From positions 1 to 45,372 of the forward strand of contig JBICIG010000055.1 of NCBI GenBank assembly GCA_043101605.1: a stretch of DNA of 45,372 bases. The letters are read 5' to 3'. Position 1 is the first letter of the stretch. Every line of letters starts with the position of its first letter. Positions 24,843 through 33,346 of the stretch are shown in pieces. Below the pieces are notes generated by a model. The model saw nothing but the letters and a program-made list of their open reading frames with translations. It was not told the origin of the DNA and did not search any database. Position numbers and translations under genes: made by a program. The stretch is from JBICIG01 sp043101605. Lineage in GTDB: Bacteria; Planctomycetota; Phycisphaerae; Phycisphaerales; UBA1924.

Positions 24843-24909
24843 CCGCAAGTGCTTGGATCGCCGCGACCCCCGCGATACGCTGGGCGATCCTCGAACCGGA
24901 GCCCGATCC

Positions 24910-26016
24910 GTGCGCGCGACGCTCGGCTGCATCCTCTTCTTGACGCTGTTCGCGCTCGTCGCGCCCGCGGCGGCCCGCCCGCCGATGGTCCACGCCGTGG
25001 TCCGTTGCGACCTCGACGCGATCGCCGTCGCCGACGACCTCGCCGCGTTGCTCGACACCGCCGCCGATCAGCGCGAACTGGTCGTGCTCGAACTCACCCG
25101 CCCCGGGTGGAGGCTCGATGTCGTCTGGGCGATCGCCCGCGCCATCCGTGATTCCGGGGCCGAGGTCACGATCTGGCTCAACCCCGAGGGCGACCGCGTC
25201 GGCGAGGGGGCGCTGCTGCTGGCGATCATCGCCGACGCGTCGGCGATCGCGCCGGACGCTTCCCTCGCGTCCACCCCCGCCGACGACGCCCGCACCCTGG
25301 CACCGAAATCCACCGATTGGGAGCAGGTCGAGCGTGAGATGTCCGGCTTGCTCTGGGTCGCGCTCGATCGCCGCGGGCTCGACCCGGCGCTCGCCGAGGA
25401 CCTCCTCGTCGCCGAACACCCGCTCTGGGCCAACCGACGCGGCGTCGACTGGACGCTCTCGGGCGTCGCTTCGGGCGATGACAGCGAACGCTTCCTCACC
25501 GTCCACGCCGATCTCTCGCACTCGCTCTCGGCCCGAGCGTCCGTGCTCCGCGACCTGCGTCTGGTCGATGACCTCGCCGACTCGCCGCGTTTGGCGCTGC
25601 TCGAGCAGGGCATCAACCCGGGTCGGCTGCGGCGGGTCGTCCTCGAGAGCAACCTGTCGGGCGCGCGCGCCCGCGTCGAGAGGCTTCTCGCCCAGTTCGA
25701 CGAGGCGCTCTACGAGATCGACGCCGCGCTGGACCGCGTCCGATATCCGATCGACGACCGCGTCGTGCCCAACACCGAGTACATCGCCGCCGGGCGTACG
25801 GCTCTGCGTGATCTCCGCGCCGCCGAGGCCCTGCTCGAGCGGGCCGAGGAGCTCTTTGCCCGCCATCCGGAGCTGATCCGGACCGAATCCTCGGAAGGGA
25901 CGCCCGTCGGACGGAGCGCCGCCCGCAACGCCGCGGACTGGCGGGCGTCGTTCACCAACCGCCGACGGGACCTCGACCGCCTGCGCGACCGGGCCGAGGA
26001 CTACGCCCGCCGATGA
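24910..26016 (+). CDS. Exported protein with NfeD/ClpP-like domain lacking the catalytic serine
   Basis: 368 residues from a GTG that gives a clean signal peptide (LGCILFLTLFALVAPAAA). Residues ~45-110 resemble the SDH/ClpP-type protease fold of NfeD: VVLELTRPGWRLDVVWAIARAI, VTIWLNPEGDRVGEGALLLAIIADASAIAPDASLAS. Where NfeD has a serine after the glycine-rich turn, this protein reads GEGALLL, so it may be inactive or only fold-related. The C-terminal half is helical and coiled-coil-like (RARVERLLAQFDEALYEIDAAL; FTNRRRDLDRLRDRAEDYARR). The NfeD link is weak. The next gene starts 56 bp on. Confidence 0.55.
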   Translation: MRATLGCILFLTLFALVAPAAARPPMVHAVVRCDLDAIAVADDLAALLDTAADQRELVVLELTRPGWRLDVVWAIARAIRDSGAEVTIWLNPEGDRVGEGALLLAIIADASAIAPDASLASTPADDARTLAPKSTDWEQVEREMSGLLWVALDRRGLDPALAEDLLVAEHPLWANRRGVDWTLSGVASGDDSERFLTVHADLSHSLSARASVLRDLRLVDDLADSPRLALLEQGINPGRLRRVVLESNLSGARARVERLLAQFDEALYEIDAALDRVRYPIDDRVVPNTEYIAAGRTALRDLRAAEALLERAEELFARHPELIRTESSEGTPVGRSAARNAADWRASFTNRRRDLDRLRDRAEDYARR

Positions 26017-26072
26017 TCTCTCCCCGGCGAGAATCTTCTCGCCCCACGCTCTCCGCCCGGGAACAATGACCC

Positions 26073-26690
26073 ATGGCCGACCCGCGACCCGTGCCGACCC
26101 CCCCGCCGACCTCCCAGCCCCACCGCGACCCGCTCCGCACCGTCGCCCGGCGGGAGTTGTTCTGGCACAATGTCGTGCGCGAGATCCTGACCTCGCTCTC
26201 GATCGTGCAGGTCAGCCGACGCTCGGGCGTTTACGACCCCGAGATCGAGCACGCGACGCGTGAGACCTTCGACGGGCGCTACGCGGTGATCACCACGCTC
26301 GGGCAGCGCATCCCGATCGCCGAGGTCCACCCTCTGTTTGCCTGCAGCATCAACCACTCGCCCGAGTCGCGGGACCTGTCGTCGGAGGTCCAGTGCACGG
26401 TCTTCCAGATCCGCACGCCCGCCGGCGAGGTCTATACCATCCCGCTCCACGAGATCCGCAGCTTCCATGCGCTGACGCCCGAACTCATGGCCCAGCTCGA
26501 AGCGCAGGCCCGGCTCGCCGCCGACGGCCCCGCGTCCGACGCCGACCAGCCCTTCGGCTTCGCCGCGTTCACCTCCATCTCCAACCAGGAGACCGTCCAG
26601 GAAGCGGGCAAGCCGGCCGAGCAGGAGATCCCCGGCAGGATCATCGGGCCCGGGGTGGATCCACTGGGCGAGCCCGGCGAACTGCCCTGA
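26073..26690 (+). CDS. Conserved-looking hypothetical protein
   Basis: 205 residues, Pro-rich at both ends with a folded middle (ELFWHNVVREILTSLSIVQV, YAVITTLGQRIPIAEVHPLFACSINH, CTVFQIRTPAGEVYTIPLHEIRSFHALTPELM). No signal peptide, no recognised motif. AACAAT lies 5 nt before the ATG and there is no ribosome site. It may share a transcript with the glycosyltransferase 88 bp downstream. Confidence 0.6.
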   Translation: MADPRPVPTPPPTSQPHRDPLRTVARRELFWHNVVREILTSLSIVQVSRRSGVYDPEIEHATRETFDGRYAVITTLGQRIPIAEVHPLFACSINHSPESRDLSSEVQCTVFQIRTPAGEVYTIPLHEIRSFHALTPELMAQLEAQARLAADGPASDADQPFGFAAFTSISNQETVQEAGKPAEQEIPGRIIGPGVDPLGEPGELP

Positions 26691-26778
26691 GCCGCGCCTC
26701 GACCCCGGGCGATCGGTTCCCGTTCGTGTGGGAACAACGCTCCGGGGGGATGGGTTTGGCGTTGATCGGAGGAAGCCC

Positions 26779-27522
26779 ATGAACTCACTCGTCGCGATCC
26801 CGGTCTACAACGAGGAGAAGTATGTCCGCCGCGTCCTGACGCGGGTCCTCGAGATCGCTCCCGAGGTGCTCGTGATCGACGACGGCTCGACCGACCGCAC
26901 GCCCGAACTCGTCGGCGGGTTTCCCGTCCGCTCCATCCGCCGCGAGGGCAATGTGGGCTACGGTCGGTCGATGCAGGACGCGTTCAAGTACGCCCTGGCG
27001 AACGGGTTCGACTGGCTGATCACGATGGACTGCGACGAGCAGCACGAGCCCGAGTCCATCCCCCGGTTCCTCGACGCGGCGCGCACGATGGGCGTCGATG
27101 TCGTCTCCGGCTCACGCTACCTGCAGTACGAGACCGGCAGCGACTCGCCCCCGCCCGACCGGCGCGCGATCAACCAGCAGATCACCGACGAGGTCAACCG
27201 CCGGCTCGGGCTCGCGCTGAGCGATGGATTCTGCGGGTTCAAGGCCTATCGCGTCGCGCCGCTCGCGTCCCTCACGCTCAGCGAGGACGGGTACGCGTTC
27301 CCGATGCAGTTCTGGGTGCAGGCGGTCGCGCACGGGCTGTCGATCGCCGAGATCCCTGTCAGCCTCATCTACAACGACGCGTCGCGTTCGTTCGGCGGGC
27401 CGCTGGACGATCCCGCCGTGCGCCTGCGGCACTACCGCCGGGCGCTCCACTGCGAACTGGAGCGGTGCGCGCACCTGCTGCCCGCGGCCGCGACCACCAA
27501 CATCGAGGCCTGCTGCGGATGA
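26779..27522 (+). CDS. Family 2 glycosyltransferase (dolichyl-phosphate-mannose-synthase type)
   Basis: 247 residues, a lone GT-A domain: SLVAIPVYNEEKYVRRVL, VLVIDDGSTDRTPELV, GNVGYGRSMQDAFKYALANG and the metal motif TMDCDEQHEPESIP. GFCGFKAYR and DGYAFPMQFWVQAVAHG follow in the acceptor half. No membrane helices, so it is a cytoplasmic enzyme probably using a polyprenyl-phosphate or other small acceptor. GGAGGA lies 7 nt before the ATG at 26779. Its stop overlaps the next start (ATGA), making it the head of a coupled trio. Confidence 0.85.
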   Translation: MNSLVAIPVYNEEKYVRRVLTRVLEIAPEVLVIDDGSTDRTPELVGGFPVRSIRREGNVGYGRSMQDAFKYALANGFDWLITMDCDEQHEPESIPRFLDAARTMGVDVVSGSRYLQYETGSDSPPPDRRAINQQITDEVNRRLGLALSDGFCGFKAYRVAPLASLTLSEDGYAFPMQFWVQAVAHGLSIAEIPVSLIYNDASRSFGGPLDDPAVRLRHYRRALHCELERCAHLLPAAATTNIEACCG

Positions 27523-28967
27523 CCCACGCGGGGGGCGAGCGCGAAGGCACCCCGCCCGATCCCCTCCGGATCGAGCCCGCGCCGGGTGCGTGGACCCTCG
27601 CCGAGCAGCCCGCGACGGGTCCGCTCGCCGAGTTGCGACGAACGCTGCGCGAGGAACTCGGTCTCCCGGCCGATCGCCCGATCATCATGACCGGGCACCA
27701 GTGCGACTGGTGGCACGCGGGGGTGGTCAGCAAGTACGCCGCCATGACCCGCGCCGCCGACACGCTCGGCGCGCACGCCGCGCGGCTGTGGGTCGACCAG
27801 GACACCAACGATCCGACGCAGCTCCGCTACCCGGCGTCTGACGGGAGCGGCGGGATCACCGAGCGGAGCTGGGAATTCGCGCCCGAGACGCCGGTCGCGC
27901 CCGAGACGCCGACGGGCGCGCGCGATCCGATCGACCCCGCCCCGCCGCCGACCGATCTGCACGACGCAGCGCGGCCCGGGTCGCTCGATGCGATCCGCGA
28001 CGCGATGCTCGGAGCGCGGCGCGAGCCGACGCTGGCGCGGCAGGTCGCGCGAGCCGTGCGCACGCTCGCGCCGGCGTGGACCGGCGATGATCGCGGGAGC
28101 GATGTCTTCGCGCTCGACCTGGCGCGGACGGACGCGTTTGGGGCCCTGGTCGATCGGGTGGCGAACGACCCGGCCGCGTGCACGCGGGCGTACAACGACG
28201 CGGCGGGCGCACACCCCGACGCCGGCATCCGTCCGCTGACGCTCAGGGGCTCGCGCATCGAGCTGCCGCTGTGGCGCGTGCGTTCGGGTGAGCCGAGGCT
28301 GCCGGTCTACGCGGGTCAGCTCGACGCGATCCCGCGCGGGCAACTCGCGCCGCGTGCGCTCCTGATGACCGGGCTCCTGCGTCTGTGCGCGTGCGACCTG
28401 TTCATCCACGGCACGGGCGGCGCGGGGTACGCGCCTGTCACCGCGCAGTGGTTTGAAGCGTGGCTGGGCGAGTGGCTCGGCGCGCGAACCGAGCGCCTGG
28501 ACGGCCGCGCGGGCGCGGCGGGGCTGCTGGCGCCGGTGGTGATGGTCACCGCGACCGTGACGCTCGCCGACGCGGGGGAGGACCTGCCCACGCCCGAGAG
28601 CGCGGCCGAGGCGCGGGCGCTGGCGCACAAGGCGCGGCACGATCCGTCGCTCATCGGCGATGCCGAAGCGGCCCAAGCCAAGGCCGAGCTGCTCGGGCAG
28701 ATCGACGCCGCCAAGCAGCGGGGCGAGAAGCCCGGATCGCTCTTTGCGCAGATGCAGCGCTTGCTGGGCGAGCACCGCGAACGCAACGCGCGGGCGCTCG
28801 AGTCGCTCGATGCCGAGGCGGATCGGCTCGAGTCGGCGTCGAAGTCGTCGGCGTTGCTGCTCGACCGGACCTGGGCCTTCCCGCTGCTGCCCGAGAATCG
28901 GCTGGCGCTCGTGGAGAGGGCGCTCGACCGCGCGTTCGAGCGGGCGTCGGTCGGTGCCAAGCCGTGA
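27519..28967 (+). CDS. Unknown protein with weak BshC resemblance
   Basis: 482 residues. The segment PIIMTGHQCDWWHAGVVSKYAAM and then AARLWVDQDTNDPTQLRYP resembles the TGQQ...LYKA and VFWxxxEDHD blocks of BshC, the putative cysteine-adding enzyme of bacillithiol synthesis. The rest has a long helical tract (SLFAQMQRLLGEHRERNARALESLDAEADRLESA) where BshC has its coiled coil, and FIHGTGGAGYAPVT in the middle, another BshC-like position. Identity looks low and no other bsh gene is in the window, so this is a tentative structural analogy. Coupled to both neighbours by 4-nt overlaps (ATGA, GTGA). Confidence 0.6.
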   Translation: MTHAGGEREGTPPDPLRIEPAPGAWTLAEQPATGPLAELRRTLREELGLPADRPIIMTGHQCDWWHAGVVSKYAAMTRAADTLGAHAARLWVDQDTNDPTQLRYPASDGSGGITERSWEFAPETPVAPETPTGARDPIDPAPPPTDLHDAARPGSLDAIRDAMLGARREPTLARQVARAVRTLAPAWTGDDRGSDVFALDLARTDAFGALVDRVANDPAACTRAYNDAAGAHPDAGIRPLTLRGSRIELPLWRVRSGEPRLPVYAGQLDAIPRGQLAPRALLMTGLLRLCACDLFIHGTGGAGYAPVTAQWFEAWLGEWLGARTERLDGRAGAAGLLAPVVMVTATVTLADAGEDLPTPESAAEARALAHKARHDPSLIGDAEAAQAKAELLGQIDAAKQRGEKPGSLFAQMQRLLGEHRERNARALESLDAEADRLESASKSSALLLDRTWAFPLLPENRLALVERALDRAFERASVGAKP

Positions 28968-29917
28968 GGGCGCTGGTTCGATGCGCGCACGCCGCGTGTC
29001 TGGCGCTGGTCGCGTGCGCGGCGATCGTCGGCTGCGGCTCGGAGCAACCGGGCGAGGCGGGCGACCGGGATGCGTCGGGCGAGCAGCCTCGCATCGTCGC
29101 GCTGAGCCCGGCGATCGCGATCATCCTGCGTGATGTGGGAGCCGGGGACCGCGTCGTCGGTCGGCACGCGTGGGACATGGTGCTCGACCCGGCGCTCCCG
29201 GTCTGCGGCGACCAGACCGGTATCGATTTCGAGAAGCTCATCGAGGTCCGCCCGACGCACATCCTGACCCAATGGGGCGAACGGGCGCTGCCCGCGCGCC
29301 TGACCGAACTGGCCGACGCACGCGGCTGGACGATCGACGACCACCGGCTGCTGACCCTCGCCGATGTGATCCGGAGCTGCAATGAACTCGATCGCGCGTT
29401 CGGGCGACGGACCGGCGCGGAATCAGCGAGCGAGAACGGGCAGCGGCCGCCTCGCGAATTGCTCGGCGACCGCCTCGCACGCACGATCGCCGAGCATCGA
29501 CGCGACCGCGCGGCGGTCGGGCCTGTGCTGTTGCTCCACGGCAGCGAGCCCCCCACCGCCCTCGGGCCCGGGTCGTTCCATCATGAGATCCTCGCCGAAC
29601 TGGGCGCGACGCCGGCGATCCGGGACGGGGCGGCGTACATGACGCTCGACCTGGAAGCGGTCGCCGAACTCGCGCCCGGCGTGATCGTGCTGATTCAGCC
29701 GAGGGAGGTCGGATCGCCCGAGTCGGGCGCCGCGGGCTGGACGGACCTCAAGCCGCGGCTCGGGGGGATCCCGCGGCTGGACATCCCGGCGGTGCGCGAT
29801 CGCCGGGTGGTGCTGATCGACGAGCCGCTGGCGCTGATCCCCAGTTCGTCGCTGATCGGCTTCGCCCGAGATCTGGCCCGCGCGCTCGATGGCGTGGCGG
29901 GCGAGCCCGATCGGTGA
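28964..29917 (+). CDS. BtuF-like periplasmic metal/cofactor-binding lipoprotein
   Basis: 317 residues beginning at a GTG that overlaps the previous stop (GTGA). The signal ends in the lipobox VGC with C24. The body has the helical-backbone metal-receptor pattern of BtuF/FepB-type binding proteins: RIVALSPAIAIILRDVGAGDRVVGRHAW, VCGDQTGIDFEKLIEVRPTHILTQ, and LAELGATPAIRDGAAYMTLDLEAVAELAPGVIVLIQPR. No permease or ATPase gene is adjacent, so its transporter partner is elsewhere or it has another job. Confidence 0.75.
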   Translation: MRALVRCAHAACLALVACAAIVGCGSEQPGEAGDRDASGEQPRIVALSPAIAIILRDVGAGDRVVGRHAWDMVLDPALPVCGDQTGIDFEKLIEVRPTHILTQWGERALPARLTELADARGWTIDDHRLLTLADVIRSCNELDRAFGRRTGAESASENGQRPPRELLGDRLARTIAEHRRDRAAVGPVLLLHGSEPPTALGPGSFHHEILAELGATPAIRDGAAYMTLDLEAVAELAPGVIVLIQPREVGSPESGAAGWTDLKPRLGGIPRLDIPAVRDRRVVLIDEPLALIPSSSLIGFARDLARALDGVAGEPDR

Positions 29918-30068
29918 TCCCGCGCTGACGAGCCGCGGCCGTGAGGAAGCGGTCCTGCCCTCTGGTTCGTGCGTTATCCCGCTCCCTGAGGGTCGCGGCT
30001 CGTTCGGGCCCAGATTGGTTCGCGGTGCTTCGTCCCGCCGGCGCGGGCGGGCCTCTACCATTGGCCCC

Positions 30069-31949
30069 ATGACGACTCCTCCAGCTTCGACCGGTCCGGA
30101 TGCTGTTCCCGCGGCGCTCGATCCCGTGGAGTTGCTGCGTGAACGGTTCTCGGCGGCGCTGGCGCAGCACTTCGGTGCGCCCGATGCCGACCCGATGATC
30201 ACCGGCTCGCGTCGGGCGGACCTGGGTGACTTTCAGTCCAACGCCGCGATGCCGCTGGGCAAGCAACTCGGGAAGAACCCGCGGGAGGTGGCGTCGGAAC
30301 TGATCGCCAAGCTGGACCTGGGGGATCTGGCCGAGCCGCTGGACGCGTCGTCGATCGCGGGTCCCGGGTTCATCAACATCAAGCTCAGGTCGGCGGCGCT
30401 TGCGTCGCTGCTGGAGGCGCTGGATACGCCGGGGCTGGGGCTTTCCGGGACGACGACGCCGCAGACGATCGTGGTGGATCTCGTCGGCGTGAACCTGGCC
30501 AAGCAGATGCATGTGGGGCACCTGCGGTCGATGATCGTGGGGGACGCGATCGCGCGCACGCTCGAGCGGCTGGGGCACCGGGTGATCCGCCAGAACCATG
30601 TCGGCGACTGGGGCCTGCCCATCGCGATGGTGACGCGGGCGCTGTCGGAGGAACTGGATGCCGGGCGGATGTCGCTCGGGTCGGTGTCGCTGGATGATCT
30701 CGATCGGCTGTACCGGTTTGCGCAGACGCGGTGCGCGGGGGATCATCGCGGGCTGGCGGCGGCGCGGAAGTGGAACCTTGGGCCCAAGGCGATCGCCGAG
30801 CTCGAGGCGCAGGTCGAAGAGGCCGACGAGCACCTGGCGCGCGCCAAGCAGACGCTGCTGGAACTGCAGGCGCGGAAGCCCGAGGTGGTGCGCGTGTGGG
30901 AGCGCATCGCCGAGGTGACGATGGGCGAGTGCCTGAGCGTGTGCGCGCGGCTGGGGGTCGCGGTGACGAGCGATCACAGCGCGGGCGAGTCGAGCTACGC
31001 CGAGGAACTGGGGGAGCTGGTCAACGACCTGCAGCGTCGGAATGTGGTGGAGGAATCGCGCGGGGCGCTCCTGGTGCGGGTGGAGGGGCTCGAGCAGCCT
31101 TGCCTGGTGCGCAAGAGCGACGGCGGGTTCCTGTACGCGACGACCGACCTGTGCGCGATCCGGCGGCGGGTGCAGAGCCTCGGGGCCGACCGAGTGATCT
31201 ACTGCGTCGATGCGCGCCAGAGCTTGCACTTTGCGCAGGTGTTCGGGGCGGCGATCAAGGCGGGGTACGCGACGAAAGAGGGCGCGGGCGGTCCGTCGAG
31301 CCTCGAGCACGCGGCGTTCGGGATGGTGCTGGGCGAGGACCACCGCCCCTTCAAGACACGCTCGGGGGAGAATGTCAAGCTCGCGTCGCTGATCGAGGAG
31401 AGCGATCAGCGGGCGGGCGAGATCGTGCGCGAGAAGAATCCGGAGCTGGACGATGCGTCGCGGGCTCGGATCGCGCACGCGGTCGCGATCGCGGCGGTGA
31501 AGTACGCCGACCTGTCGAACGACCGCATCAAGGACTATGTCTTCAGCTTCGAGCGGATGCTCGCGTTCGAGGGGAACACCGGGCCCTACCTGCTCTACGC
31601 GGTGGTGCGGATCCACAGCATCTTCCGCAAGGCGGCCGAGCGTGGCGTCGCGTTCGATCCGCACGCGGCGCTGCTGGTGCACGAACCGGCCGAGCGGGCG
31701 CTGGCGCTGCAGCTTCTGAAGTATCCGGCGGCGGTGCGGAGCGTGGGCGACGCGCTCGAGCCGCACCGGCTCTGCACTTATCTCTATGAGCTGTCGTCGG
31801 CGTTCAGCGCGTTCTTCGATGCTTGCCCGGTGCTGGCGGCCGAGGACGAGGGCGTGCGCGCATCGCGGCTTCGCTTGTGTGATCTTGCGCGGCGGGTGCT
31901 GACCGACGGGCTGGCGTGCCTGGGGATCGACGCGCTCGAGCGGATGTGA
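30069..31949 (+). CDS. argS: Arginyl-tRNA synthetase
   Basis: 626 residues, class I synthetase charging tRNA-Arg. The HIGH motif is HVGHL at about residue 149; the KMSKS-equivalent is FKTRSGENVKL near residue 430, as in bacterial ArgRS without a true KMSKS. N-terminal tRNA-binding domain GDFQSNAAMPLGKQLGKNP and C-terminal anticodon-binding DALVPHRLCTYLYELSSAFS-type region are both present. TACCAT at 30056-30061 lies 7 nt before the ATG, consistent with a leaderless message. It ends 12 bp from the convergent porin gene. Confidence 0.96.
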   Translation: MTTPPASTGPDAVPAALDPVELLRERFSAALAQHFGAPDADPMITGSRRADLGDFQSNAAMPLGKQLGKNPREVASELIAKLDLGDLAEPLDASSIAGPGFINIKLRSAALASLLEALDTPGLGLSGTTTPQTIVVDLVGVNLAKQMHVGHLRSMIVGDAIARTLERLGHRVIRQNHVGDWGLPIAMVTRALSEELDAGRMSLGSVSLDDLDRLYRFAQTRCAGDHRGLAAARKWNLGPKAIAELEAQVEEADEHLARAKQTLLELQARKPEVVRVWERIAEVTMGECLSVCARLGVAVTSDHSAGESSYAEELGELVNDLQRRNVVEESRGALLVRVEGLEQPCLVRKSDGGFLYATTDLCAIRRRVQSLGADRVIYCVDARQSLHFAQVFGAAIKAGYATKEGAGGPSSLEHAAFGMVLGEDHRPFKTRSGENVKLASLIEESDQRAGEIVREKNPELDDASRARIAHAVAIAAVKYADLSNDRIKDYVFSFERMLAFEGNTGPYLLYAVVRIHSIFRKAAERGVAFDPHAALLVHEPAERALALQLLKYPAAVRSVGDALEPHRLCTYLYELSSAFSAFFDACPVLAAEDEGVRASRLRLCDLARRVLTDGLACLGIDALERM

Positions 31950-31961
31950 TCGCCGCGCGGC

Positions 31962-33182
31962 TCACATGCGGAACTGGATCTGGATGCGCAGCGCGATCTG
32001 CCCGTCGTCGGCGTCGGGGAGCTGGGCGCCGTTGGTGCTGCGTCCGATGAGGGACGAACTGCCTTCGAAGTCGTCGAGCAGGTACTGGACATCGGCGACG
32101 AGTCGGATGGCGTGGCTGCGCGGGATGGGGAAGTAGTTGCCGCCGACGGTCAGGGTGGTGAAGGGGTCGGCGCCGCCTTCGCGGTCGCCCCCGGGCCAGA
32201 TGGTGTCGACGCGGGCGAAGAGTTCGATCTGTTCCTCGACGAAGACCGAGCCCTGGGCGAGGACGCCGAAGTCGTCGATGGTGGGCATGCCCGCGAGGTC
32301 GGTGCGACGCCAGACGCCGGCGGCGTGGGCGCTCCATCCCCCGCCGAGCACGGTCGCGTCGGCGGTGACGACGGTCAGGTCGCGGTCCGCTTCGGAGAAG
32401 CCGGTCTCGCCGGCGGTCTCGAAGTGACCGGCGATGCCGAGCAGGACGCCCGCGGGCGCTTCGGGGAAGGAGATGTACGAGGCGTAGTCCTTCCACGGCG
32501 CGTCGCCCAGGCGGGTGTCGACGCGGAGAGTGACCGCGAAATCGGCCTCGCCGGGATCGACGAAGTCGGTGTCGCTCTGGTCGAGCCCATCGGTGAACTC
32601 GAGGAAGGCGCGGACGCGGTCGCGCGTGTGCACGACGCGGATGCCCTGGGTGAATCCCTGCCCGAAGATGCCGCTCAGCCGCGAGCGCCCGGCAGCGAGT
32701 TGGAGCAGCCCGCCGACGCGTTCTTCATGGAGGAGCGCGCCGCGGAACTGCCCGAGGTCGAGGACGGTCCGGTCGTCGATGACGATGGAGATCATCGCGT
32801 ACTCGAACGAGAGGGAGCCGTCGCTGGAGAACGCGGCGCGGAGGCGGTAGCGGACGCGATCGGAGCCGACATGCCCGCGGACCTGCCCGCGCAGTCGGCG
32901 GATGGAAAAGCCGTGGGCGAAGTCCTCCTCGCCCTCGATGGGCTCGCCGCGGAGGTTGGCGGTGTAGCGGAACTGGCCCTCGAACTCGAACTGCATCGCG
33001 TTGGATTCGTCCGGGCCCTCGGCGGCGAGGCCGAGCCGATCGAGCACGCGGGCGACCGATTCCGACTCGTTGTCGGCCGCGAGCAGGCGGCTCTCGGAGA
33101 GCGACGAGACGGGCGTCTCGGCGACCGCGAAAGAAGGACAGAGCCACAGCAGGGCGAGTGTGAAGGCTTTGCAACTTCGCAT
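31962..33182 (-). CDS. OprO/OprP-like outer-membrane porin
   Basis: 406 residues. Signal peptide MRSCKAFTLALLWLCPSFAVA. The body alternates polar and aromatic residues in the way of a 16-strand barrel and carries phosphate-porin landmarks: FSIRRLRGQVRGHVG, YRLRAAFSSDGSLSFEYAMISI, DLGQFRGALLHEERV, RVRAFLEFTDGLDQ and the C-terminal VRLVADVQYLLD...ALRIQIQFRM, ending in an outer-membrane Met/Phe-type strand. Expected to let phosphate or other anions through the outer membrane. The ORF is open upstream of the ATG at 33182, but only that start gives a clean signal. A terminator stem at 33273-33301 separates it from the second porin, so it likely has its own promoter in 33183-33261. Confidence 0.8.
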   Translation of the reverse strand: MRSCKAFTLALLWLCPSFAVAETPVSSLSESRLLAADNESESVARVLDRLGLAAEGPDESNAMQFEFEGQFRYTANLRGEPIEGEEDFAHGFSIRRLRGQVRGHVGSDRVRYRLRAAFSSDGSLSFEYAMISIVIDDRTVLDLGQFRGALLHEERVGGLLQLAAGRSRLSGIFGQGFTQGIRVVHTRDRVRAFLEFTDGLDQSDTDFVDPGEADFAVTLRVDTRLGDAPWKDYASYISFPEAPAGVLLGIAGHFETAGETGFSEADRDLTVVTADATVLGGGWSAHAAGVWRRTDLAGMPTIDDFGVLAQGSVFVEEQIELFARVDTIWPGGDREGGADPFTTLTVGGNYFPIPRSHAIRLVADVQYLLDDFEGSSSLIGRSTNGAQLPDADDGQIALRIQIQFRM

Positions 33183-33261
33183 TGTGTGTTCACGGTAGCG
33201 GGGGCCGAGTCTCGCCGCAAAGCGGGGTATCGCGTGGGCGCAGTCGGTGTGGATGTTTCGG

Positions 33262-33301
33262 GACAGAAAGAACACCGGCCGGGCGCTGGGCCCGGCCGGT
33301 G
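33262..33301 (-). terminator. Rho-independent terminator of the second porin gene
   Basis: CACCGGCCGGGC (33273-33284) and GCCCGGCCGGTG (33290-33301) form a perfect 12-bp stem; on the minus strand it is followed by TTCTTTCTGTC. It lies 45 bp after the stop of the porin gene at 33347-34681. Confidence 0.85.
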
Positions 33302-33346
33302 CGATCTGCGAACTGGCTGATTCAGGCGGCCCGGAGGCCGCGAGGA

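Noticed and set aside
29918..30068. T-box leader upstream of argS
   Set aside because: No T-box sequence or terminator pair; TACCAT 7 nt before the ATG argues for a leaderless start.
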